From positions 62,001-126,000 of the forward strand of contig NZ_JBBUTI010000002.1 of assembly GCF_038066635.1 (NCBI RefSeq): a stretch of DNA of 64,000 bases, in the 5' to 3' direction. The first letter of the stretch is position 1, and every line of letters starts with the position of its first letter. The translations under genes were made by a program, and so were the position numbers. This document shows, one piece after another, positions 1-7,183 of this stretch. Source of the DNA: Ideonella margarita (GTDB taxonomy: Bacteria > Pseudomonadota > Gammaproteobacteria > Burkholderiales > Burkholderiaceae_C). Under the pieces are notes generated by a model that worked only from the letters and a program-made list of their open reading frames with translations, made no database searches and was not told the origin of the DNA.

Positions 1-1
1 C

Positions 2-853
2 GACACCGCCGCGCTCTACGGCTTCGGTGCGAACGAGACGCTGGTGGGCCAGGTGCTGGCCAAGCACCGGCAGAAGTTCGTGCTGGCCAGCAAGTGCGGC
101 ATGCAGGGCGTGCAGTTCAGTGACGGCATTCGGCGCGTCATCGACGGCCGCCCGGCCACCCTGCGCGCCACCTGCGAAGACAGCCTGCGGCGCCTGCAGA
201 CCGACGTCATCGACCTGTACTACCTGCACCGCTGGGACAAGCAGGTGCCGATCGAGGAATCGGTGGGTGCGCTGGGTGATCTGGTGCACGCCGGCAAGAT
301 CCGCAGCGTGGGTTTGAGCGAGGTGTCGGCGGCCACGCTGCGCCGCGCGAATGCCGAGTTCCAGATCACGGCGCTGCAGACCGAGTATTCGCTGTGGACG
401 CGCAACCCGGAAATTGCGGTGCTCGATGCCTGCCGCGACCTGGGCGTGGCCTTCGTGGCTTTCAGCCCGCTGGCGCGCGGCTTTCTGCCGGGCACGCTCG
501 GCAGCGTCGACGGCCTCGACGCGAAAGACATCCGCCGCGCCATGCCGCGCTTCACGCCGGGCAACCACGCCACCAACCTGGCGCTGCTGAACGGCCTGCG
601 CGAAGTGGCGGCCGAGGCCGGCTGCAGCCTCGCCCAGCTCTCGCTGGCCTGGCTGCTGCACCGCGCGCCGCACATCATCCCGATCCCGGGCACGACCAGC
701 GCAGAGCATCTCTCCGAGAACCTGGGCGCCTTGGCGGTGAATCTGTCGGCCGCCCAGATGGCGAAGCTCGACGCGCTGATGCCGTCCAACGCCGCGGCCG
801 GTGCGCGATACAACAGCATCAACCAGACCGAAGTCGACACCGAAGACTTCTGA
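2..853 (+). CDS. Aldo/keto reductase, 5' end cut by window
   Basis: NADPH-dependent aldo/keto reductase of the YajO/Tas type, which reduces aldehydes and ketones in the cytoplasm. The open frame runs from base 2, so the true start lies to the left. Its first residues read DTAALYGFGANE, the family segment carrying the catalytic Asp and Tyr. LASKCG supplies the catalytic Lys and YYLHRWD the His, completing the tetrad. The C-terminal part has IPIPGTTSAEHL, the usual NADP phosphate-binding loop. About 283 residues are visible against roughly 320-340 for the family, so only a short N-terminal piece is missing. The physiological substrate cannot be read from the sequence. The following gene starts 47 bp downstream behind its own regulatory site, so this gene probably forms a separate transcript. 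Confidence 0.93.
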   Translation, partial: DTAALYGFGANETLVGQVLAKHRQKFVLASKCGMQGVQFSDGIRRVIDGRPATLRATCEDSLRRLQTDVIDLYYLHRWDKQVPIEESVGALGDLVHAGKIRSVGLSEVSAATLRRANAEFQITALQTEYSLWTRNPEIAVLDACRDLGVAFVAFSPLARGFLPGTLGSVDGLDAKDIRRAMPRFTPGNHATNLALLNGLREVAAEAGCSLAQLSLAWLLHRAPHIIPIPGTTSAEHLSENLGALAVNLSAAQMAKLDALMPSNAAAGARYNSINQTEVDTEDF

Positions 854-862
854 GTGTGTTGC

Positions 863-894
863 TGATGCGATCCTGATGCCGACCTTGGTATCGT
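863..894 (+). promoter_or_regulatory. Putative response-regulator site upstream of the kdpD-like gene
   Basis: Two TGATGC hexamers at 863-868 and 874-879 form a direct repeat with 11 bp phasing, the usual layout of OmpR/PhoB-family sites. The 18 bp at 863-880 match 15 of 18 positions of a site at 3200-3217 in front of kup. A GGTATCGT stretch at 887-894 may contain a -10 element (TATCGT); if so, transcription would begin at or next to the ATG at 901. Binding by the KdpE-like regulator encoded just downstream is inference. Confidence 0.45.
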
Positions 895-900
895 GGCCGC

Positions 901-2502
901 ATGTCTTCAAGCACCACACTGAGCCATGTTGCAGGCCCGGGCCCATGGCGGGGCCTGCCGGCCTTGCTGGCCGCTGCGCTCTGGGCCCTGACCGCCGTGG
1001 CCCTGGCCGCGCTGGACGGCCATGTGGACATCGCCAACCTCGCCATGCTGGTGGTGCTGTGCTCGGCGCTCAGCGCGCTGTGCCTGCCGCTGTGGGCGTC
1101 GATGCTGGCGAGTACGGCGGCCATGGTGGCCTTCAACTGGGCGCTGGTGCCGCCGCGTGGCTCTTTCGGGGTGCAGCTGCCCCAGCACGGTGTGCTGCTC
1201 GGCGCCATGCTGGGCGTGAACCTGGTGATTGCCACCTTGCTGGCCAGCCTGCGCCGCCGCGCGCTGCAGGCCCAGCGTCTGGCCGACCATGCCGAGCAGG
1301 CGCGCGACTGGGCCACCGCCCTGCGTGACAGCCCGCAAGCCGACCTGGCCAGCCTGACCGAAGCCCTGCATGACCGCATCCGCGGAACGCTCGGGATTGA
1401 GGCGCGCATCAGCAGCATCCGCCTGCTGGGCACCCTGCCGCGCAGCAACGACGACAGCGGCCTGGACACCACCCACCTGCACCACCAGGAAGCCGACAGC
1501 CGCGAAGGCCTGTGGCTGTGCCTGCGCCAATCGCGCGCCATGGGGCCGGGTACCGGCTGGCACGACGCCCAGCCCGCCTGGTACCTGCCGTGGCGCGCAC
1601 GCCAGAACAGCCACGGCGCCAGCCGCATCAGCCACCCGACGCTGACCTTGCTGCCGCCGGCCGAGCAGGAAGCACTGCGGGTACACCTGCAAAGCCTGTG
1701 CGACCAACTGGGCGCGCACCTGGCCCATGCCCAGGCCACCCAGGCGGAACAGCAGGCCCGTGAACAGGCCCAGTCGCAGAGCGTGCGCAACGCGCTGCTG
1801 GCCGCCATCTCGCATGATTACCGCACGCCGCTGGCCACCATCCTGAGCGCTGCGTCGTCGCTGATCGAGCAGGCCGATCGGCTCTCGCCCGGCCAGCGCC
1901 TGACCCTGGCCACCACCGTGCATGACCAGACCCGGCAACTCGCCCGACTGACCGACAACACCCTGCAACTGGCCCGGCTAGACCACCCCGGCGTGCAGCT
2001 GCGGCTGGACTGGGAAAGCGCGGAGGACATGGTGGGTGCCGCACTCAACCGCGTGCGCCAGCGCGACCCGCAACGCCGCGTGCGCGCCCGGCTGGAGCCC
2101 GGCCTGCCGCTGCTGCGCTGCGACGCCGTGCTGCTGGCGCAGTTGCTCGACAACCTGATCGACAACGCGCTGGCCTACAGCCCTTCGGAAGCGCCGGTGG
2201 AGTTGCTGGTGCGCCGGCAAGCCAACGAGCTGGTGCTGGCCGTGCGCGACCGCGGCCCCGGCGTGCCGCCCGCGCAACGCGACCAGATCTTCACCGTGTT
2301 CCAGCGGGGCGAAGCCGCGCAAGGCCGTGGCGCCGGCGTGGGCCTGGCGGTGTGCCGCGCCATTGCCACCGCCCACGGCGGCACGCTCAAACTGCGCGCC
2401 CGCGCCCACGGTGGCAGCAGCTTCGAGGCCTGGTTGCCGGTGCCCGACACGCCAGCCCCGCCCAGCGCAGAAGCACACGCCGACACCGAGGGACCCGCAT
2501 GA
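901..2502 (+). CDS. KdpD-like sensor histidine kinase lacking the N-terminal KdpD/Usp module
   Basis: Membrane sensor kinase of the KdpD type. The 533-residue protein begins directly with a four-helix membrane domain of the DUF4118 kind (helices near 20-38, 45-60, 65-83 and 98-117). A linker follows, then a HisKA domain with the phospho-accepting His305 in SHDYRTP, and an ATPase domain near 410-515 with NLIDNALAYSP, VRDRGPGVPP and GAGVGLAV boxes. Full-length KdpD is about 900 residues; the N-terminal KdpD and Usp-like cytoplasmic domains are absent here. The stop overlaps the response-regulator start by 4 bp (ATGA), so the two are co-translated. The neighbour kup, rather than kdpFABC, suggests control of Kup-type potassium uptake; that is inference. 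Confidence 0.9.
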   Translation: MSSSTTLSHVAGPGPWRGLPALLAAALWALTAVALAALDGHVDIANLAMLVVLCSALSALCLPLWASMLASTAAMVAFNWALVPPRGSFGVQLPQHGVLLGAMLGVNLVIATLLASLRRRALQAQRLADHAEQARDWATALRDSPQADLASLTEALHDRIRGTLGIEARISSIRLLGTLPRSNDDSGLDTTHLHHQEADSREGLWLCLRQSRAMGPGTGWHDAQPAWYLPWRARQNSHGASRISHPTLTLLPPAEQEALRVHLQSLCDQLGAHLAHAQATQAEQQAREQAQSQSVRNALLAAISHDYRTPLATILSAASSLIEQADRLSPGQRLTLATTVHDQTRQLARLTDNTLQLARLDHPGVQLRLDWESAEDMVGAALNRVRQRDPQRRVRARLEPGLPLLRCDAVLLAQLLDNLIDNALAYSPSEAPVELLVRRQANELVLAVRDRGPGVPPAQRDQIFTVFQRGEAAQGRGAGVGLAVCRAIATAHGGTLKLRARAHGGSSFEAWLPVPDTPAPPSAEAHADTEGPA

Positions 2503-3191
2503 GCCTGCACGTGCTGCTGGTGGAAGACGACCCCGCGCTGGGCGCGATGCTGAAACACGCGCTGCAGGTGGAAGGCCATGAGGTGCGCACCGCCGCCAGC
2601 TTGTCTGAGGCGCGCGCGCTGCTTCAACACGCCGCGCTGCCCGACATGGTGGTGCTCGACCTGGGCCTGCCCGACGGCGACGGGCAATCGCTGCTGGTGT
2701 CGTTGCGCAAGCAGGTAGGCCTGCCGATCATCGTGATTTCAGCGCGGCAGGACGACGGCCAGAAGATCGGCCTGCTCGACGCCGGCGCCGACGACTACCT
2801 CGTCAAGCCCTTCAGCGTCGGCGAATTGCTGGCGCGCATGCGCGTGGCCTGGCGCCACCGCGGACGGCAGCTGCAACCGGCCGTCACGCACTACGCGCAA
2901 GACGGCCTGGCGGTGGACCTGCCCAGCCACCGCGTGCTGCTGCACGGCGCGCCGCTGCACCTCACACCCACCGAGTTCAAGCTGCTGGCCCGGCTGGTGC
3001 GCAGCGCCGGCCAGGTGGTGACGCACCGGCAGCTGCTGGCCGATGTGTGGGGGCCCGACTGCACCGAACAGACGCAGTACCTGCGGCTCTACATGGGCCA
3101 GCTGCGCGCCAAGCTGGAGGCCGACCCCACCGAACCCCGCCGCCTGCTGACCGAGCCGGGTGTGGGCTACCTGCTGGTGGCGCCAGACTGA
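2499..3191 (+). CDS. KdpE-like OmpR/PhoB-family response regulator
   Basis: DNA-binding response regulator of 230 residues. The receiver domain (1-120) has the acidic pair in LLVEDDP, the phospho-accepting Asp in VVLDLGLPDGDG, and the Lys of DYLVKPF. The C-terminal winged helix (about 130-225) has the family core LTPTEFKLLARLV and ends in EPGVGYLL. The ATG at 2499 was chosen because it overlaps the kinase stop by 4 bp and gives the expected N-terminus MSLHVLLVEDD; longer in-frame starts would lie inside the kinase gene. Overall pattern is that of KdpE. kup follows after 69 bp that contain a repeat element resembling the one before the kinase gene. Confidence 0.93.
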   Translation: MSLHVLLVEDDPALGAMLKHALQVEGHEVRTAASLSEARALLQHAALPDMVVLDLGLPDGDGQSLLVSLRKQVGLPIIVISARQDDGQKIGLLDAGADDYLVKPFSVGELLARMRVAWRHRGRQLQPAVTHYAQDGLAVDLPSHRVLLHGAPLHLTPTEFKLLARLVRSAGQVVTHRQLLADVWGPDCTEQTQYLRLYMGQLRAKLEADPTEPRRLLTEPGVGYLLVAPD

Positions 3192-3199
3192 CGCCTCAC

Positions 3200-3242
3200 T
3201 TATGCGTTCCTGATACCCGCTGCGGGAAGCTCCGGGCATCGT
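3200..3242 (+). promoter_or_regulatory. Putative KdpE-like operator/promoter in front of kup
   Basis: TTATGC (3200-3205) and TGATAC (3211-3216) repeat the 11 bp-phased arrangement found before the kdpD-like gene; 15 of 18 bases are identical between the two sites. GGCATCGT at 3235-3242 matches GGTATCGT of the first site but lies 11 bp (one helical turn) further downstream. A small palindrome CCCGCTGCGGG sits between them at 3216-3226. This implies a separate, co-regulated kup promoter rather than simple read-through. Confidence 0.42.
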
Positions 3243-3260
3243 CACTGCCAGCAGGCACGC

Positions 3261-5195
3261 ATGTCACACCTCGCCGCCACGGCTCCGTCCACACCGCTGC
3301 ATAGCGCCACGGCCGTTCCCCATGACCACACCCCGCAAGGCGGCCTCGCCGCGCTGACACTGGCCGCCATCGGCGTGGTGTACGGCGATATTGGCACCAG
3401 CCCGCTCTACACGATGAAGGAAGTGTTCGCGCCGCACACCGGCGTGGCGCTGAACAGCGCCGGGCTGATCGGTGCGGTGTCGGCCATCTTCTGGGCCTTG
3501 ATGCTGGTGGTCACGCTGAAGTACGTGCTGCTCATCCTGCGCGCCCACAACCACGGCGAAGGGGGCGGCCTGGCACTCACCGCGCTGGCGGCCCAGGCCG
3601 TCGGCAACCGCCCTGCCCTGCGCCGCGGCCTGCTGCTGCTGGGTGTGTTTGGCGCCACGCTGTTTTATGGCGACAGCATCATCACGCCGGCCGTGTCGGT
3701 GCTGGGTGCGGTGGAGGGCCTGCAGTTGCTGGCGCCGTCGCTGCAAAGCTGGGTCGTGCCCATCAGCGTGGTGGTGCTGGTGGCCCTGTTCGCGGTGCAG
3801 CGCTTCGGCACGGCCATGGTGGGCCGCGCCTTCGGCCCGATCATCGTGCTGTGGTTCCTGACGCTGGCCGTGACCGGCGTCTCGCACATCGTTGAAGAGC
3901 CCGCCATCCTGGCTGCGCTGAACCCGCTGGAGGCCGTGCGCTTCCTGCACACCCAGGGCAGCCATGTGCTGCTGGCGCTCGGCGCCATCGTGCTGGCCCT
4001 GACGGGCGCCGAGGCGCTGTATGCCGACATGGGCCACTTCGGCCGTCGCCCGATCCAGCTGGCCTGGATGGGCCTGGTGATGCCGGCGCTCGCCCTGAAC
4101 TACCTGGGCCAGGGCGCCCTGCTGATGCGCAGCCCCGAAGCCATCGACAACCCCTTCTTCCGCATGTTCCCGGAGGCCGCCTTGCTTCCCGCGGTGGTGC
4201 TGGCAGCGCTGGCCGCCATCATCGCCTCGCAGGCCGTGATCTCGGGCGCCTACTCGATGACGCGCCAGGCGATCCAGCTGGGCTTCTTGCCGCGCATGCG
4301 GGTGCTGCACACCTCGGCCACGGCTTCGGGCCAGATCTATGTGCCGATGGTAAACCTGCTCTTGCTGGTGGGCGTGGTGGCGGCGGTGGTGGGCTTCGGC
4401 TCGTCGTCGGCCCTGGCATCGGCCTACGGCATTGCCGTGACAGTGACCATGCTGATCACCACGGTGCTGACCTTCTTCGTGGTGCGCCACGCCTGGAAGA
4501 TGAACCCGGTGGTGGCCTGGGGCGCCACGCTGTTCTTCGTGGCCATTGACCTCGCCCTGGTGGCCGGCTGCGCCGTGAAATTCTTCGACGGTGGCTGGTT
4601 CCCGCTGGCCATGGGCTGCGCGCTGTTCCTGCTGATGAGCACCTGGGCCAAAGGCCGGCAGCTGGTGCTGGCCAGCATCCGTGAAGACGGGCTGGACCTG
4701 CCTGAATTTCTGGAGCAGCTCTCGACCACGCAGATGAACCGGGCCGACCGCACCGCCGTGTACGCCGTGGCCGACCCCCACACCGTGCCCCAGGCGCTGC
4801 TGCACAACCTGAAGCACAACCAGGTGCTGCATGACCGCAACATCATCCTCACGGTGCGGTTTGCCAATACGCCCACGGTGCCGCCGGAGCGCCGCGCCGA
4901 GGTGCAGTCGCTGGCGCCCGGCTTCTGGCGCATCACGCTGCACTTCGGCTTCATGGAAACGCCGGACGTGCCGGAGGCACTGGCCGGGTGTGAAGCCCAG
5001 GGCCTGCGCGTGCCGCTGTTCGAGACCAGCTACTTCCTGAGCCGCGAAAGCGTGGTGGCCACACCGGGCTCGGGCATGGCGGCCTGGCGTGAGCGGCTGT
5101 TCTCGGTGATGAGCCACAACGCCGGCAGCGTGGTGGCCTACTTCCGCCTGCCCGACAACGCGGTGGTGGAACTGGGCACCCGGGTGCAAATCTGA
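3261..5195 (+). CDS. kup: Low-affinity potassium transporter Kup
   Basis: Inner-membrane potassium uptake protein of the KUP/HAK family, thought to act as a K+/H+ symporter. It has 644 residues, typical for the family (about 620-650). The signature GVVYGDIGTSPLYT lies near residue 40 at the start of the first membrane helix. About twelve hydrophobic segments fill residues 30-470, including the GDSIITPAVSVL and GAYSMTRQA motifs, and a soluble C-terminal domain follows (about 480-644). The ATG at 3261 follows the putative KdpE-like site. Lying directly after a KdpDE-like pair, it is the obvious candidate target of that system. Assignment is firm; regulation is inferred. Confidence 0.97.
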   Translation: MSHLAATAPSTPLHSATAVPHDHTPQGGLAALTLAAIGVVYGDIGTSPLYTMKEVFAPHTGVALNSAGLIGAVSAIFWALMLVVTLKYVLLILRAHNHGEGGGLALTALAAQAVGNRPALRRGLLLLGVFGATLFYGDSIITPAVSVLGAVEGLQLLAPSLQSWVVPISVVVLVALFAVQRFGTAMVGRAFGPIIVLWFLTLAVTGVSHIVEEPAILAALNPLEAVRFLHTQGSHVLLALGAIVLALTGAEALYADMGHFGRRPIQLAWMGLVMPALALNYLGQGALLMRSPEAIDNPFFRMFPEAALLPAVVLAALAAIIASQAVISGAYSMTRQAIQLGFLPRMRVLHTSATASGQIYVPMVNLLLLVGVVAAVVGFGSSSALASAYGIAVTVTMLITTVLTFFVVRHAWKMNPVVAWGATLFFVAIDLALVAGCAVKFFDGGWFPLAMGCALFLLMSTWAKGRQLVLASIREDGLDLPEFLEQLSTTQMNRADRTAVYAVADPHTVPQALLHNLKHNQVLHDRNIILTVRFANTPTVPPERRAEVQSLAPGFWRITLHFGFMETPDVPEALAGCEAQGLRVPLFETSYFLSRESVVATPGSGMAAWRERLFSVMSHNAGSVVAYFRLPDNAVVELGTRVQI

Positions 5196-5255
5196 CACGC
5201 CGTCGACACAAGATGCGGGTAGGCTGGCTGTTTCCAACCATGCCGTCCACCCGCC

Positions 5256-6323
5256 TTGGCCCAGCCCGCCGCAGCCACCGTCCTGCTGGACGCCCATGAC
5301 CTGCCCAACCACCGGGCGCTGCTGCGCCTGGTGGAAGACGGCCAGCCGTGGATCGAACACCGGGTGCTGGGGCAGGTGCGCAGCGGGCAGCGCCTGCTGC
5401 CGCTGCACGCCCTGCTGCTGGGCAACCCCGACCCGGCCTGCCCGGCGGTCGGCCTGTTCGGCGGCGTGCACGGCCTGGAGCGCATCGGCAGCGATGTGGT
5501 GATGTCCTTCATCGACAGCCTGGTGCAGCGCCTGCGCTGGGACCGCACGCTGCAAGACCTGCTGCAAGGCCTGCGGCTGGTAGTGATGCCGATGGTGAAC
5601 CCGGGCGGCCTGCTGGTGGGCAGCCGCTCGAACCCGGCCGGTGTTGACCTGATGCGCAATGCCCCGGTGGAAGCCGGCGCCGGCGTGCCCTGGCTGGTGG
5701 GCGGACACCGCCTGTCAGCACACCTGCCCTGGTACCGCGGCCCGCTGAAGGCGCCGATGCAGCCGGAAAGCGAAGCGCTGTGCCGGCTGGTCGAAACCGA
5801 GCTGCTGCCGCGGCCCTTCACCATCACCGTCGATTGCCACTCCGGCTTCGGCCTGAACGACCGGGTGTGGTTCCCGTTCGCCCACACCGCGCGGCCGATC
5901 GAGCACCTGCCCGAGCTGCATGCGCTGGCCGAGGTGTTCGACCGCAGCCTGCCCCAGCACCCCTACGTGATGGAGCCACAGAGCCGCCAGTACCTGACGC
6001 ACGGCGACCTGTGGGACCACCTGTACCTGGCCTCGCGCCAGCAGCCCGACCGCATCTTTCTGCCGCTGACACTGGAGATGGGCTCATGGTTGTGGGTGAA
6101 GAAGAACCCGCGCCAGATGTTCAGCCGCGACGGCATCTTCAACCCGCTGATCCAGCACCGCCAGCAGCGCGTACTGCGCCGCCAGCACACGCTGCTCGAC
6201 TTCATCCTGCGCGCCGCGCTCAGCCACGCGCAGTGGGTGCCGCAAGGTGCCGCCACGCGCGCCCGGCATCATGAGCAGGCGCTGGCCCGCTGGTACCGCA
6301 TTCCACGCAGCGCCCGGCCATGA
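5256..6323 (+). CDS. M14-family zinc carboxypeptidase-like protein
   Basis: Probable zinc-dependent peptidase or amidase of the M14 (carboxypeptidase A-like) superfamily, 355 residues, no signal peptide. The zinc ligands are visible as His72 and Glu75 in GGVHGLERIG and His195 in VDCHSGFG. The segment MVNPGG with SRSNPAGVDLMRN provides the substrate-carboxylate-binding Asn/Arg, and Glu274 in LTLEMGSW fits the general base. The start taken here is a TTG, giving MAQPAAA; no better ATG is in frame nearby, so the exact N-terminus is uncertain. The stop overlaps the next gene by 4 bp (ATGA), pairing it with an alpha/beta hydrolase. Substrate unknown; a cytoplasmic peptide or amide is likely. Confidence 0.82.
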   Translation: MAQPAAATVLLDAHDLPNHRALLRLVEDGQPWIEHRVLGQVRSGQRLLPLHALLLGNPDPACPAVGLFGGVHGLERIGSDVVMSFIDSLVQRLRWDRTLQDLLQGLRLVVMPMVNPGGLLVGSRSNPAGVDLMRNAPVEAGAGVPWLVGGHRLSAHLPWYRGPLKAPMQPESEALCRLVETELLPRPFTITVDCHSGFGLNDRVWFPFAHTARPIEHLPELHALAEVFDRSLPQHPYVMEPQSRQYLTHGDLWDHLYLASRQQPDRIFLPLTLEMGSWLWVKKNPRQMFSRDGIFNPLIQHRQQRVLRRQHTLLDFILRAALSHAQWVPQGAATRARHHEQALARWYRIPRSARP

Positions 6324-7183
6324 ACACCCCCGTCGCTCCACCTTCAAGCCAAGCCCCCTGCGTTCTTCTGCGCGGCCTGGCGCGTGGCAGCGGCCACTGG
6401 GGACAAGGCCAAGGCGGCTTCGCCGACCAGCTGGCACACAGCCTGGCGCCCGGCGCCTTGCTGCTGCCCGACCTGCCCGGCAACGGCATGCTGTGGAATG
6501 ACACCAGCCCCACCCGCGTGGGCGCGATGACCGACGCGCTGCGCCAGCAACTGGCCCCAACCTTGGCACAAGGCCCCCCGGTGCGCCTGGTGGCCATGTC
6601 GCTCGGGGCGATGGTGGCTCTCGACTGGGCGCACCGGTTTCCCGCTGAAGTTCAGAGCGCGGCGCTCATCAATACCAGCCTGCGCGGCTTGAGCCCGCCC
6701 TGGATGCGCTTGCGGCCCACTGCGGCCCGCGCGGTGCTGGGCGCCTGGCTGCAGGCCGTGGTGGGTTTGGGCGATGTGGAGCAGCGTGAAGCCACCGTAC
6801 TGCGGCTGACCAGCCAGCTGGCTGCGCGCAACCCGGCCTTGGCTGCCCGTACCATGGCTCATTGGGTGAGCCTGCAGACACAGTACCCGGTGCAGCCGGC
6901 CAACCTCATGCGACAGTTGTGGGCTGCAGCGCGCTTCAAGGCACCCCAAACGGCGCCAGCCATGCCCGTGCTGGTGTTGAACGGTGCGGGTGACGCGCTG
7001 GTGCATCCGGCCTGCTCAGCCGCCGTGGCGCAAGCCTGGGGCACACCGATGTGCCAGCACCCGACTGCCGGGCATGACCTGCCGCTGGACGACCCCGAGT
7101 GGGTAGCCGCCCAGCTCAGCCGCTGGTGGCGCGGGCTGGTTCCAGCGCCTGCTCAGCCTGACACACCGGCAGCCACAGCGTGA
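6320..7183 (+). CDS. Alpha/beta-fold hydrolase
   Basis: Alpha/beta hydrolase of 287 residues with a plausible catalytic triad: Ser94 in the nucleophile elbow VAMSLGAM, Asp225 in NGAGDALVHP and His252 in TAGHDLPL. There is no signal peptide or membrane helix. The elbow has Ala/Met in place of the first Gly of the classic GxSxG, which many family members tolerate. It is translationally coupled to the M14-type peptidase upstream. Its 3' end overlaps the convergent histidine kinase gene by 68 bp. Substrate class (ester, lactone or amide) cannot be told from the sequence. Confidence 0.85.
   Translation: MNTPVAPPSSQAPCVLLRGLARGSGHWGQGQGGFADQLAHSLAPGALLLPDLPGNGMLWNDTSPTRVGAMTDALRQQLAPTLAQGPPVRLVAMSLGAMVALDWAHRFPAEVQSAALINTSLRGLSPPWMRLRPTAARAVLGAWLQAVVGLGDVEQREATVLRLTSQLAARNPALAARTMAHWVSLQTQYPVQPANLMRQLWAAARFKAPQTAPAMPVLVLNGAGDALVHPACSAAVAQAWGTPMCQHPTAGHDLPLDDPEWVAAQLSRWWRGLVPAPAQPDTPAATA

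Noticed and set aside
3264..5708. Long open frame of about 814 codons on the minus strand across kup
   Set aside because: His/Gln/Ala-rich composition with no motif; it is the antisense shadow of kup and the M14 gene in GC-rich DNA.
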